NCBI RefSeq assembly: GCF_014652635.1 | Contig: NZ_BMZE01000001.1 | Coordinates: 1,126,051-1,190,050, forward strand | Origin: Devosia pacifica | GTDB taxonomy: Bacteria > Pseudomonadota > Alphaproteobacteria > Rhizobiales > Devosiaceae | Length of the DNA: 64,000 nucleotides | Direction of reading: 5' to 3' | Shown: positions 15,660-25,312 of the stretch, one piece after another | How the letters are laid out: each line of letters begins with the position of its first letter | Position numbering within the stretch: position 1 is the stretch's first letter | Notes under the pieces: model-generated | What the model saw: the letters and a program-made list of their open reading frames with translations, nothing else | Told to the model about the DNA's origin: nothing | Database searches by the model: none | Program-made: the position numbers and the translations under genes

Positions 15660-16801
15660 GCGAGCTCGCCACTACCGCCCGTGTGCTTGAAGAACGTCCG
15701 AAGCGTGGCTGGCTCACGCCGATCAACCGTCGTCGACTGGAAAACTTCAAGCGGAACCGGCGCGGTCTGTGGTCCTTCTGGATCTTTCTGGCGCTCTTCA
15801 TCCTCACACTCGGCGCCGAATTTATCGTCAACGACAAGCCGATCATCGCCATGTACAAGGGCGAGCTGCTGGTCCCGGCATTGGTTGACTACCCGGAATC
15901 AAGGTTTGGCGGCTTCCTTGCCGTCACCGATTATCGCAATCCGCTCAACCGGGACGAGATCGAGCAGAACGGCTGGATGCTCTGGCCACCCATCCACTTC
16001 TCTTATTCAACGGTCGATGCGCAGGTGCCCGTCCCTTTCCCCGCACCGCCATCCTGGACGATGGAATGGGAGCAGATCTGCGAACGCTATCCGCTCGGTG
16101 TCGAGGATCCTGCCTGTCACTACGGCAATGTGCACTGGCTCGGCACAGACGACCGTGGTCGAGATGTGCTCGCCCGCTTGATCTATGGCTTTCGCATCTC
16201 CGTGCTGTTCGGCCTCACCCTCACCATAATCTCCTCGGTCATCGGGGTTGTAGCGGGCGCCGTGCAGGGGTTCTTCGGCGGCTGGGTCGATCTCATCTTC
16301 CAGCGCCTTATCGAGGTCTGGACCTCCATTCCTTCGCTTTACGTGCTGTTGATCATCTCCAGCGTCATCGCGCCCAGTTTTTGGGTGCTGCTCGGCATAT
16401 TGCTGCTGTTCTCCTGGGTGTCACTCGTTGGCATCGTGCGCGCGGAGTTCCTGCGTGGGCGCAACTTCGAGTACATCAACGCGGCCCGGGCGCTTGGCGT
16501 CTCGAACGTCAAGATCATGTTCCGACACCTCTTGCCAAACGCGATGGTCGCGACCCTCACCTTCATGCCGTTCATCCTCTCGGGCTCCGTGGCTACGTTG
16601 ACTTCGCTCGATTTCCTCGGGTTTGGCCTGCCCCCCGGCTCGCCATCGCTCGGTGAACTGCTGGCGCAGGGCCGAAACAATCTGCAGGCGCCATGGCTCG
16701 GCATTTCCGGCTTCGTCACCATTTCGCTCATGCTGACGCTTCTGGTGTTCATCGGCGAAGCAGTGCGGGATGCCTTCGATCCAAGAAAGGCGCCGCGATG
16801 A
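15656..16801 (+). CDS. yejE: YejE-type ABC transporter permease
   Basis: The 381-residue protein has an N-terminal OppC-N region with one membrane helix (about residues 37-58), a large periplasmic insertion and a C-terminal permease domain with five helices and the EAA loop (INAARALGVSNVKIMFRHLLPN). The motif HWLGTDDRGRDVLARLIYG is diagnostic of the OppC/YejE family. It pairs with YejB and is joined by ATGA overlaps to both yejB and yejF, so the three are translated from one message. Confidence 0.93.
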   Translation: MSELATTARVLEERPKRGWLTPINRRRLENFKRNRRGLWSFWIFLALFILTLGAEFIVNDKPIIAMYKGELLVPALVDYPESRFGGFLAVTDYRNPLNRDEIEQNGWMLWPPIHFSYSTVDAQVPVPFPAPPSWTMEWEQICERYPLGVEDPACHYGNVHWLGTDDRGRDVLARLIYGFRISVLFGLTLTIISSVIGVVAGAVQGFFGGWVDLIFQRLIEVWTSIPSLYVLLIISSVIAPSFWVLLGILLLFSWVSLVGIVRAEFLRGRNFEYINAARALGVSNVKIMFRHLLPNAMVATLTFMPFILSGSVATLTSLDFLGFGLPPGSPSLGELLAQGRNNLQAPWLGISGFVTISLMLTLLVFIGEAVRDAFDPRKAPR

Positions 16802-18405
16802 GGTCGCCGCTACTCTCGGTGCGCAACCTGAACGTGCGCTTCGGCGCGCTGCATGCCGTGCGCAACGTCTCTTTCGATCTTGAGGCCGGCAAGACCATGG
16901 CGCTGGTCGGCGAATCTGGGTCCGGCAAATCCGTCACCGCGCTCTCCGTTCTTCGCCTGTTGCCGCCAACGGCGGCCATTGAGGGCGAAGTGATCTTCAA
17001 AGGCCAGAACCTGATTGGGGCGCGTGACCGCGATCTGCGCCACGTTCGCGGCAACGACATCTCGATGATTTTTCAGGAGCCGATGAGTTCGCTCAATCCG
17101 GTTCACAGTGTCGCCCGCCAGATCGGCGAAGTCCTTGCGACCCACAAGGGCTTGCGCAAGGCCGCCGCCCGCCAGCGCACGCTCGAACTGCTGGATCAGG
17201 TCGGCATACCCGACCCCGCATCGCGCATGGATGCCTTCCCGCACCAGCTCTCCGGCGGCCAACGCCAGCGCGTCATGATCGCCATGGCGCTGGCCAACGA
17301 GCCCGATCTTCTCGTTGCGGACGAGCCGACGACAGCGCTCGATGTCACCGTTCAGGCGCAAATCCTTGCCCTCTTGCGAGATCTGCAGCAGCGCCTCGGC
17401 ATGGCGATGCTGTTCATCACCCACGATCTATCGATCGTGCGCAAGCTGGCCGATGATGTCTGCGTGATGACCGAAGGCGAAATCGTCGAGCGCGGCAATA
17501 CGAACACCGTTTTCGATGCGCCCAAGCATGCCTACACCAAGCATCTGCTTGCGGCCGAGCCGAAAGGCCAGCCGGCACCGCCGAACCCGCGTGGCGACAC
17601 CGTCATCGCCGCCGAAGACCTCAAGGTCTGGTTCCCGGTCAAGCGCGGACTTCTTCGCCGCACGGTCGGGCATATCAAGGCCGTGGACGGTGTTGATATC
17701 GAGATCAATGCCGGCGAAACGCTCGGCGTCGTCGGCGAAAGCGGCTCCGGCAAGTCAACGCTCGGCTATGCTTTGGTGCGACTCGTCTCATCTCAGGGCC
17801 GTATCGTCTTTCTCGGCAAGGACCTGCAGCGCAACTCGTTACGCGCCATGCGCCCTGTTCGCGCCGATATGCAGATCGTCTTCCAGGACCCCTTTGGCTC
17901 CCTCAGCCCGCGCATGTCGGTCGAGCAGATCATTGCCGAGGGGCTTGAGGTCCACATGCCGCGCCTCAAGCGCGCCGAGCGCGAGGCCCGCGTCGTCGAG
18001 GCCCTTAGCGATGTCGGCCTCGACCCGGAAAGCCGCTTCCGCTACCCGCACGAATTCTCCGGCGGCCAACGCCAACGCATCTCGATCGCGCGCGCCATGG
18101 TGCTCGAGCCAAAGTTCTTGGTTCTCGATGAGCCGACCTCTGCCCTCGATGTGTCGATTCAGGCGCGGGTGGTCGATCTGCTGCGCGATCTGCAGCGCCG
18201 GCACGGGCTGACCTACATGTTCATCTCGCACGATTTGCGTGTCGTCAAAGCACTGGCGACCAATATCATCGTCATGAAGGATGGCCAGATCGTTGAATCC
18301 GGCCCCTCGGAAACCGTGTTCCAGTTCCCGCGTGAACCCTATACGCGCGCGCTTCTGGCAGCTGCACTCAATCTCGATACCTATGTCGACAGCGCGAAAA
18401 CTTGA
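16798..18405 (+). CDS. yejF: YejF-type dual ATP-binding protein of ABC importer
   Basis: The 535-residue protein contains two complete ABC ATPase domains. The first has Walker A GESGSGKS (about residue 41), signature LSGGQRQRV and Walker [14 protein letters not shown]. The second (from about residue 265) has [19 protein letters not shown] and [12 protein letters not shown]. Each ends with the oligopeptide-transporter C-terminal region. It energises the YejBE channel in the cytoplasm. The fused arrangement and ~530-residue length are normal for YejF. The start overlaps the yejE stop (ATGA). Confidence 0.95.
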   Translation: MRSPLLSVRNLNVRFGALHAVRNVSFDLEAGKTMALVGESGSGKSVTALSVLRLLPPTAAIEGEVIFKGQNLIGARDRDLRHVRGNDISMIFQEPMSSLNPVHSVARQIGEVLATHKGLRKAAARQRTLELLDQVGIPDPASRMDAFPHQLSGGQRQRVMIAMALANEPDLLVADEPTTALDVTVQAQILALLRDLQQRLGMAMLFITHDLSIVRKLADDVCVMTEGEIVERGNTNTVFDAPKHAYTKHLLAAEPKGQPAPPNPRGDTVIAAEDLKVWFPVKRGLLRRTVGHIKAVDGVDIEINAGETLGVVGESGSGKSTLGYALVRLVSSQGRIVFLGKDLQRNSLRAMRPVRADMQIVFQDPFGSLSPRMSVEQIIAEGLEVHMPRLKRAEREARVVEALSDVGLDPESRFRYPHEFSGGQRQRISIARAMVLEPKFLVLDEPTSALDVSIQARVVDLLRDLQRRHGLTYMFISHDLRVVKALATNIIVMKDGQIVESGPSETVFQFPREPYTRALLAAALNLDTYVDSAKT

Positions 18406-18490
18406 AGACGCACGTGCTGTACGACACTGTTCAATCTCTGACCACGCACTAGACTGAACGTTTGTGCGAACACCCCGGAGGACGCTGCGT

Positions 18491-20356
18491 ATGAAGTCTT
18501 TGGCGCTTGCCCTTTCCACTTTGTCTTTGCTCATCGCCGCGGCATTGCCCGCAGCGGCCCAGGACGAAATCCTCGAACCCGATGTCTGGCACCATGCCAC
18601 GGCGGCGATCGGCGAGCCGAAATATCCCGAAGGCTTCGAGCACTTCGATTACGTCAATGTCGACGCCCCTAAGGGCGGGCTGGTTCGGCTCGGCGAGATG
18701 GGTGGCTTCGACACGTTCAATCCCGTCCTCCCTCGCGGCGAAGCTGCCTCGGGCCTCGGGCTCGTCTACGAGACCTTGATGACCCCGTCGATGGACGAGG
18801 TGCTGACCGACTACGGCCTTCTGGCCGAAGCCCTACGCTTTCCGGCGGATTATTCATCCGTCACCTACCGCATGAACCCGGATGCGCACTGGCACGACGG
18901 AGAACCCGTCACCGCTGACGATGTCATCTGGTCCTTCGAGATCCAGAAGGAGCTCAGCCCCAATATCGCGCAATACTATGCCAACGTCACCGACGCCGAA
19001 GAGACCGCTCCGGGCGAGGTGACCTTCACATTCAACGAAACCGGCAACCGCGAACTACCAAAGATCCTCGGCCAGCTGCTGGTGCTGCCGAAGCACTGGT
19101 GGGAAGGCACCAACGAGGATGGCGAGCAGCGCGACATCCGCTCCTCGACGCTCGAACCGCCAATGGGCTCAGGGCCGTATAGGCTTGCAAGCTTCTCGCC
19201 TGGCCAGACCGTCAGCTATGAGCGCGTCGAGGACTATTGGGGGCTCGAGCACAACACCGAGATTGGCCAGAACAATTTCGGCGAGATCCGCTACGAGTAC
19301 TTCCTTGATCTCAACGTGCAGTTTGAGGCTTTCAAGGGCGATCAGCTCGACTGGTGGAGCGAGAACCAGGCCCGCCGCTGGGCTACCGCATACGATTTCC
19401 CAGCTGTCGAAGATGGCCGCGTGGTGCGCGAGCTGTTCGAGCAGGCCTATAACGGCTCCGGCGTCATGGTCGGCTTCGTTCCCAATCTTCGCCGCGAGAA
19501 ATTTCAGGACCCGAAGGTGCGTGAGGCGCTGAACTACGCCTTCAACTTCGAGGAGTTGAATCGCACCATGTTTTTCGGCCAGTACGAGCGGCTCGACTCC
19601 TATTTCTACGGTCTCGACAATCTGCGCTGGAGCGGCCTGCCCGAGGGCGAGGAACTGGAGCTTCTGGAACCGTTGCGCGACCAGATCCCCGAAAAAGTCT
19701 TCACCGAGGAATATGCCAACCCGACGAACGAGGAAGCCGGCGGGCTGCGCCAGAATTTGCGCACCGCCCTCAACCTCCTGAACGAGGCCGGCTATCAGCT
19801 CGAGGGAACGCAGCTGGTCGACGAAGCCGGCAATCAGCTCAGTTTCGAAATTCTCCTCAACGGGTCGACCATCGAACCTGTTGCTGCAAGCTGGGCCGCC
19901 AATCTCGCGCAGATCGGCATCAGCGCCACACTGCGGCCTGTGGATTCACCACAATACATCAATCGTCTGCGCAGCTTTGATTACGACATCATCTATTCCG
20001 GCTGGGCGCAATCGAGCTACCCGGGCAACGAGCAGCGCTATTTCTTCGGCTCCGTCACCGTCGATGACCCGGGCGCACAGAACTATGCCGGCATCGACAA
20101 TCCGGCAGTCGATGCCCTCATCGACGACATCATCTTCGCCGACGATTATGAAAGCCTAGAAGCGGCAACGCGTGCGCTCGACCGCGTGCTGATCAACAGC
20201 CACTACATCATTCCGAGTTACGCCCTGCGCAGCTCGCGCATTGCCCGCTGGGATCGCTTCTCACATCCAGAACCGCTGCCGGAATACTCCGTCGGCTTTC
20301 CCAGCATCTGGTGGTATGACGAAGCCAAGGCCGACGAGACCGGCCGTGCCCAGTAA
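18491..20356 (+). CDS. yejA: YejA-type extracellular solute-binding protein (family 5)
   Basis: The 621-residue protein has a signal peptide (residues 1-22, ending A-A-A-Q) and a full-length family 5 binding-protein fold. Segments such as FDTFNPVL, PDAHWHDGEPVTADDVIWSFE and ALNYAFNFEELNRTMFFGQYERLDSYF are typical of YejA/OppA-like proteins. It would deliver peptides to YejBEF in the periplasm. It follows yejF by 85 bases on the same strand, whereas in E. coli yejA comes first; the binding-protein-last order is common in Hyphomicrobiales. GGAGG lies nine bases upstream of the ATG. A strong terminator follows at 20383. Confidence 0.9.
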   Translation: MKSLALALSTLSLLIAAALPAAAQDEILEPDVWHHATAAIGEPKYPEGFEHFDYVNVDAPKGGLVRLGEMGGFDTFNPVLPRGEAASGLGLVYETLMTPSMDEVLTDYGLLAEALRFPADYSSVTYRMNPDAHWHDGEPVTADDVIWSFEIQKELSPNIAQYYANVTDAEETAPGEVTFTFNETGNRELPKILGQLLVLPKHWWEGTNEDGEQRDIRSSTLEPPMGSGPYRLASFSPGQTVSYERVEDYWGLEHNTEIGQNNFGEIRYEYFLDLNVQFEAFKGDQLDWWSENQARRWATAYDFPAVEDGRVVRELFEQAYNGSGVMVGFVPNLRREKFQDPKVREALNYAFNFEELNRTMFFGQYERLDSYFYGLDNLRWSGLPEGEELELLEPLRDQIPEKVFTEEYANPTNEEAGGLRQNLRTALNLLNEAGYQLEGTQLVDEAGNQLSFEILLNGSTIEPVAASWAANLAQIGISATLRPVDSPQYINRLRSFDYDIIYSGWAQSSYPGNEQRYFFGSVTVDDPGAQNYAGIDNPAVDALIDDIIFADDYESLEAATRALDRVLINSHYIIPSYALRSSRIARWDRFSHPEPLPEYSVGFPSIWWYDEAKADETGRAQ

Positions 20357-20382
20357 GGCGGCACCGCCGTATAATGGACTTC

Positions 20383-20417
20383 GGGCCCGGAAGACTACGA
20401 TCTTCCGGGCCCTTTTG
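20383..20417 (+). terminator. Rho-independent terminator of the yej operon
   Basis: A perfect 12-bp stem GGGCCCGGAAGA/TCTTCCGGGCCC (20383-20394, 20401-20412) with a 6-base loop is followed by TTTTGCTTTG. Confidence 0.93.
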
Positions 20418-20434
20418 CTTTGAGGAGTGTGACC

Positions 20435-20905
20435 ATGTCGAACGCCCGTATCAGGCGGCTTGCGCCATCCGACCTCCCGGCTCTTCGTGGCCTGCTGCAG
20501 GTCTACGCCGAGGCGTTCGAGGAAGAAGCGCTCTATGCCGAGGCGCCGCCCGAGGACAGCTATCTAGAGACCGTTTTGGGAACGCCAGGGGTCATTGTTC
20601 TCGTCGCGGAAGTGGGCGACGAGGTTGTGGGAGGAATCACGGCCTATGTGCTGGCAAAGCTGGAGCGGGCGCGAAGCGAAATATATCTCTATGATCTTGC
20701 GGTCGCCGAACCCTGGCGGCGAAAGGGCATCGCCACTCGACTGATCCTCGATCTCAAGCCGATTGCACATCAGTACGGAGCTGAGGTGATCTTTGTTCAG
20801 GCCGATCGTGAGGATGCACCGGCGGTTGCGCTCTACCAACGATTGGGCAGCCCCGAAGAACCGTTCCACTTCGATATTCAGGTTGCCCCGCAACGCGGCG
20901 GCTAG
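20435..20905 (+). CDS. GNAT family N-acetyltransferase (AAC(3)-I-like)
   Basis: The 156-residue protein carries a complete GNAT fold; the acetyl-CoA binding motif is VAEPWRRKGIATRLI (about residues 92-106) and a C-terminal block EVIFVQADREDAPAVALYQRLG follows. This pattern and length resemble aminoglycoside 3-N-acetyltransferase I-like proteins, but chromosomal relatives have many substrates, so resistance should not be assumed. The ATG at 20435 is chosen with GGAG about eight bases upstream; it begins right after the yej terminator. Confidence 0.85.
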   Translation: MSNARIRRLAPSDLPALRGLLQVYAEAFEEEALYAEAPPEDSYLETVLGTPGVIVLVAEVGDEVVGGITAYVLAKLERARSEIYLYDLAVAEPWRRKGIATRLILDLKPIAHQYGAEVIFVQADREDAPAVALYQRLGSPEEPFHFDIQVAPQRGG

Positions 20906-20917
20906 GCGAGCGAACAA

Positions 20918-20942
20918 GCGGCGCGAACTGAAGCCGCGCCGC
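20918..20942 (-). terminator. Probable terminator of tamA-tamB
   Basis: An 8-bp perfect inverted repeat GCGGCGCG/CGCGCCGC (20918-20925, 20935-20942) lies 12 bases behind the tamB stop; on the minus strand it is followed by TTGTTCG, a weak T tract. Confidence 0.55.
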
Positions 20943-20953
20943 CTGATTGCTGA

Positions 20954-23900
20954 TTAGTAGTCCTGCTCGTAGAACACGCCGACGCTCGACTCGCCGTCTG
21001 AGCCGGTCCCGCCGCGCACGGTCAGGTTCTCGGTCGCATCGAGGTTGATGGTCACGCGGCTGTCGCCACCCGAACCTGCCTCAACGCCAAGATAGACATT
21101 GTCCTGAATATATGTGCCTGCCCGCACACCGACATTGCCCTGATCGTCGGTCACCACATCGAGATCGTCGAGCCCGGTGCCTTCGCGCAGGCTGTCGAAG
21201 ATGCCGCCACCGCCGCCGCCAGAGAGCTCGGCAACAGCCCCTGCAAGGCGTGCCAGCTGCAGCGGCGAAAGTTCCGTGGTCGAGCGGTTGAAGATCAACC
21301 GCGCCAGGATCTCGTCCTGCGGCAGCTCCGGGTTCGAGCTGAACTCGACATCAAGCTCCGAAACACGGCCTGAAAGCGTGATGAATACCGTGATGCCATC
21401 GCCTTCCGTGCGCGCCACGAAGTTCAGATCGGGATCAAGATCGCCGACAAGCGTCACCCGGCCGGTCTCGAAGGTGATCCGCTGACCGAGCAGCGCCAGA
21501 CGACCTCGGATCAGCTCGAACGCGCCTACCGGGCGGATATCGTCAATCGGGCCCGTCAGCCGCACCGAGCCGCCGACCTCGGCATCGAGCCCCCGCCCGC
21601 GCACAAAAATCTGGTTTGGCGCATTTACCCGCACGTCGAGCAGCAGGCCGGTGCTGCGCGTCGCCGGCGTAGGGGCGCCGCTGGCTTCATCGACACGCGC
21701 CTTTGCCAGCGTCCGCTCGACATCGGCCGGTGTATTGATGTGCTCGACATCGATCAGCGCTGGCCCACCACCGAAGTTCTCCGGCACGGTGATGTTAGCC
21801 TCTTCGATCAACACATTACCGGCAAGCAGGGGATTGCCCAGCAAATTGCCGGTAAGGGTCAAGTTGCCCGAGGTTGTCGCAACAAACAGATTGCCATCGG
21901 CATAGCGTGCCGAGTTCAGCGCCAGCGAAACATTCGCCGGGAACTGCCCCGTCAAGCCAATCGTGCCCGATCCGGAAACCGAGCCCCCTGTCGCCAGTTG
22001 CGCCGAGATCGACTGGATCTGTGCCTGTGTCCCGCTCAGTGCCACATTGGCCGCAATGTCGGTGAGCCGCAGGTTCAGGGCCGGATCGACATAGCTGGCG
22101 CCTGAGGTCGAGGCGCTGCCGCTGAATTGCGGGTCCGAAAGGCTGCCGCTGACCTGGGCGTTAAAATTGAGAACGCCTGCAAGCTGACCGCCACGATCGG
22201 CGACGAACTGGTTGCCGAGGGCCAGCGGGGCCGACCCGGAAAGATTGAGCGCCAGCCCGGAGCCGCTGAGCGGCACCGTGCCGGAGCCGGAAACTTCCAA
22301 CCCGCCATTGCCCTGCGCAGAAAGGCTGGCAAGGCTGACCACGTTATCGGCAAAGCTGCCGTTTGCAGTGAAAGATAACGGCGAAATGCCGAACTCGCTC
22401 ACAGCCGCCGCGTCGATCCCGCTGCCCGATACCGTGAAACTGGCGCGCGGATCGGACCCGCTGCCGGTGATCGAGGCGCTACCATTGATGGTACCGCCGA
22501 GACCGAGCTCGGGGGAAATCGTGTTGGCGATCGAAAGCGGCAGGTTATCAACGCTCAGATCGATCGCGAGCGTCTCCCCAGCACTGCCGGTCGCGGTGAT
22601 CGAGCCCGAACCGATGTCGAACTGCACCGTATCGAGCTGGACAGTATCGCCATCGACGATCAGCACCGTCGGATTGGCAAGACGCGCGGCGAGCCCGCCC
22701 TGCGTGAGGTTCGCCCGGTCGAGTGCAAGCCGGTATCCCTCGCCCTGTGGCGAAAGCGATCCGGCAATGTCGACATTGGTGCCGGTGGCCAGGGATGCCT
22801 GCGCATCAAAGCTCGTTGCACCATCGCTCTGCGTAGCCGTGGCGTTGAGACTGGTCACATCGACACCAGCAGCTGCGATATTGCTGCCGGTGATCTCGCC
22901 ATCGATTGCCGGCACGCCGAACAGATCATTGACCACTGCCGTTACATCGGCGCTGCCAACGCGGATCTCGTTGACCCGCAAGTCACGCACGGAGGCGGAA
23001 ATATCGGCGCCTTGCTGGTCGCCATTGGCGCTCAGCGCCACGCGGGCGTTGATCGCGCCGCGTGCATCGAGCGCGGCCAGAGCCGCAGCAGTCGAGACAT
23101 CCGAAGCTTCGAGAACCAGATTGCCCGTCAGCAGACCATCCGGCTGGCGCACCAGATTGCCGTTGAACCGCGCGCCCGCGGTTTCGAACCTGATGTTCTC
23201 GAGCCGCGTCGCCGTCTCGTTCACCGCGACATCGCTGGTCAGCGTCACACGATAGGCATCGAGAAACGCATCGCCGTTGACGGCGCCTGTCAGCCCGCCA
23301 TCGGCAAGCGTGCCGTTGAACCCGAGCGTTGCATCGCGCAAGTCGCGCCCGGCAAGCGAGCCCTGTGGAACGCTGGCATCGAGATCGAGCGCGATCGTCC
23401 CGTCCTGCCCCTGCGCCGTACCCACGACCGACAGGCGACCTGAAGCGTTGTCGGCCAATAGCGACAGATCCGCCAAATCGAGATCGAACCGGAAATCGGC
23501 GACATCGCTGGCATAGGTGCCGTCAGCAACGAGCTGAATCTGGTCGTTACCGAGCCGGAAATTGTCAGCCTCCAGTCCTGCCTCGGTGCGGGCCACACGG
23601 CCGGAGAGCGCGACGGTACCCTCGAGAATGCGGTCGGCTACCGGATCATCGATCCCGAGCCCCTGCCCGGTGCCATCGAGAGTCAAATTGAACCCGCCAG
23701 CCAGTGGGCTGATCGTGCCGTCCGCCACAAGGTCGAGCGACCCCGAGAGGTCCCGCCCTGCTATTCCCGAAAACGGTGCGATACTGGACGTCTCGAGCGA
23801 GACCTGTCCATCGAATACAGAATTGGCAATCTCGCCGGAAAGTGCCGCCGTCAGCGCGTTACCGGCAATGCGGAATTCCGCGAGCTGGATTGGCTGCCCC

Positions 23901-25312
23901 GCCTCCCACAACGCGGCCACCCCTAGGCCTATGCTATCCCCCAGCGCAGCCTCGACTTCAGGCTGTGCCGTAATTCCGGAAACGACGCCATCGCCATTGA
24001 GCGTGATCCGCCGCTCCATCGGTGAATCGAGATTGGCCGCGACACCGTTGAGGCTCAACCTGATCTGGTCCGCCATGAAGTCCGGCATCGTGTAGCCGTC
24101 AACGGTGATGTCCGCAGTCCAGTTCTCGGAACCCTGCCCGCCGAAATTGACGCTGAGCTGCGCCTGTTGCAGGCGCGTCTGGCTTCCCGCGACCGGCAGA
24201 ACCACCGGATCGCCCGACTGGCTGGCAATCAGTGCGCTCAGCGACAGGCGCCGCAGGAAATTGTCGCTGGTGGTTTCGAGTTCGCCCTCTAGTGAGAGTT
24301 GCCCGCCACTCAGTCGCAGCCCGGTCACCGTGACGCCGCCGTCCGAGCGCACCAGTGCGTTGGCGTCGAGGTTGGTCTCGTTGCCGAAAAACGGGCGGTA
24401 CGGCTCCGCGATCAGCGGTGCCAGCGCACCATTGAGGTCGACAGAGATTGAAAGCCCCTGCTCAACCTGCGTCAGGCTCGCGAGCCCGGCGAGCGCTGTC
24501 CGCCCATCGGCCGCAAATGTCAGTTCGGTACGCAGATCAGAAATCGGGCCGCTGCCGACAATCGACAATTCAACCGCTGGTCGCCCCTCGATATTCAGCA
24601 GATTGGCCAATATGCCGTCCTGCGGCTCCGCGAGCGTCACATCGACATCGAACACCTGCGATTCGCCGGTGTAATCGACCGCGACATCGAGCGTGCCGCC
24701 AGGTCCATCGAGACGTTCGATATCGAGGTTTGTGGTGAGATTGCCGTCTTCGAGCGTCAGGCTGCCGTTGACGGAGATCTCCGACCCGAGCCCGAACACG
24801 CCCTCGCCGAACGTCACCGATGGCACCGACAGGTTCTCGATGATCACTGCGACCGGAAACTCCGGAATCTCGAAGCCGCTCGCTTCTGGATCGGGCAGTT
24901 CGGCGGGAGCATTCTCTGCCGGTACCGAGGTGCGCAGAAATTGTATGGACTCCGCGCTCAGCGACTCCACTTCGAGCCGGCCGAAGAACAGTGCGCTCTG
25001 GTTCCAAGTCAGCTGCGCGTTGTTCACCCGCAACCACACACCCTGTTCGTCGGCGATGGTGATCTCGTTGATCGATACGTCAGAGCCGAGAACACCATCG
25101 ATATTGGACAGTCGAATCTGCCGCTCGGGCGTCGACAGCCGGTCCTGAACGAAGTTGGTCAGAAACCCCTTCTGCTCGTCGTCGGACATGTCCTGGTAGT
25201 CTTCAGCCGGCGCATCCTGCGCCGTGGCGACGAAGCTGGTGCACAACACTGTCAGAACAACCGCGCAGCAGGCCAAAAAGCGGCGCAACGAAACCTCGAG
25301 AACCATCATCAT
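20954..25312 (-). CDS. tamB: Translocation and assembly module inner-membrane protein TamB
   Basis: This very long protein (1452 residues) has an N-terminal hydrophobic anchor (about residues 8-30), an extended repetitive beta-helical body and the conserved DUF490/TamB C-terminal domain (about residues 1100-1452, including GRLALLGQRITFETGRV and the LLARLIFNRSTTELSPLQLARLAGAV segment). It bridges the periplasm and works with TamA in outer-membrane protein insertion or lipid transport. Tandem ATGs (25312, 25309, 25306) follow a TTG at 25315; the first ATG overlaps the tamA stop (TGATG), so translation is coupled. Confidence 0.95.
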   Translation of the reverse strand: MMMVLEVSLRRFLACCAVVLTVLCTSFVATAQDAPAEDYQDMSDDEQKGFLTNFVQDRLSTPERQIRLSNIDGVLGSDVSINEITIADEQGVWLRVNNAQLTWNQSALFFGRLEVESLSAESIQFLRTSVPAENAPAELPDPEASGFEIPEFPVAVIIENLSVPSVTFGEGVFGLGSEISVNGSLTLEDGNLTTNLDIERLDGPGGTLDVAVDYTGESQVFDVDVTLAEPQDGILANLLNIEGRPAVELSIVGSGPISDLRTELTFAADGRTALAGLASLTQVEQGLSISVDLNGALAPLIAEPYRPFFGNETNLDANALVRSDGGVTVTGLRLSGGQLSLEGELETTSDNFLRRLSLSALIASQSGDPVVLPVAGSQTRLQQAQLSVNFGGQGSENWTADITVDGYTMPDFMADQIRLSLNGVAANLDSPMERRITLNGDGVVSGITAQPEVEAALGDSIGLGVAALWEAGQPIQLAEFRIAGNALTAALSGEIANSVFDGQVSLETSSIAPFSGIAGRDLSGSLDLVADGTISPLAGGFNLTLDGTGQGLGIDDPVADRILEGTVALSGRVARTEAGLEADNFRLGNDQIQLVADGTYASDVADFRFDLDLADLSLLADNASGRLSVVGTAQGQDGTIALDLDASVPQGSLAGRDLRDATLGFNGTLADGGLTGAVNGDAFLDAYRVTLTSDVAVNETATRLENIRFETAGARFNGNLVRQPDGLLTGNLVLEASDVSTAAALAALDARGAINARVALSANGDQQGADISASVRDLRVNEIRVGSADVTAVVNDLFGVPAIDGEITGSNIAAAGVDVTSLNATATQSDGATSFDAQASLATGTNVDIAGSLSPQGEGYRLALDRANLTQGGLAARLANPTVLIVDGDTVQLDTVQFDIGSGSITATGSAGETLAIDLSVDNLPLSIANTISPELGLGGTINGSASITGSGSDPRASFTVSGSGIDAAAVSEFGISPLSFTANGSFADNVVSLASLSAQGNGGLEVSGSGTVPLSGSGLALNLSGSAPLALGNQFVADRGGQLAGVLNFNAQVSGSLSDPQFSGSASTSGASYVDPALNLRLTDIAANVALSGTQAQIQSISAQLATGGSVSGSGTIGLTGQFPANVSLALNSARYADGNLFVATTSGNLTLTGNLLGNPLLAGNVLIEEANITVPENFGGGPALIDVEHINTPADVERTLAKARVDEASGAPTPATRSTGLLLDVRVNAPNQIFVRGRGLDAEVGGSVRLTGPIDDIRPVGAFELIRGRLALLGQRITFETGRVTLVGDLDPDLNFVARTEGDGITVFITLSGRVSELDVEFSSNPELPQDEILARLIFNRSTTELSPLQLARLAGAVAELSGGGGGGIFDSLREGTGLDDLDVVTDDQGNVGVRAGTYIQDNVYLGVEAGSGGDSRVTINLDATENLTVRGGTGSDGESSVGVFYEQDY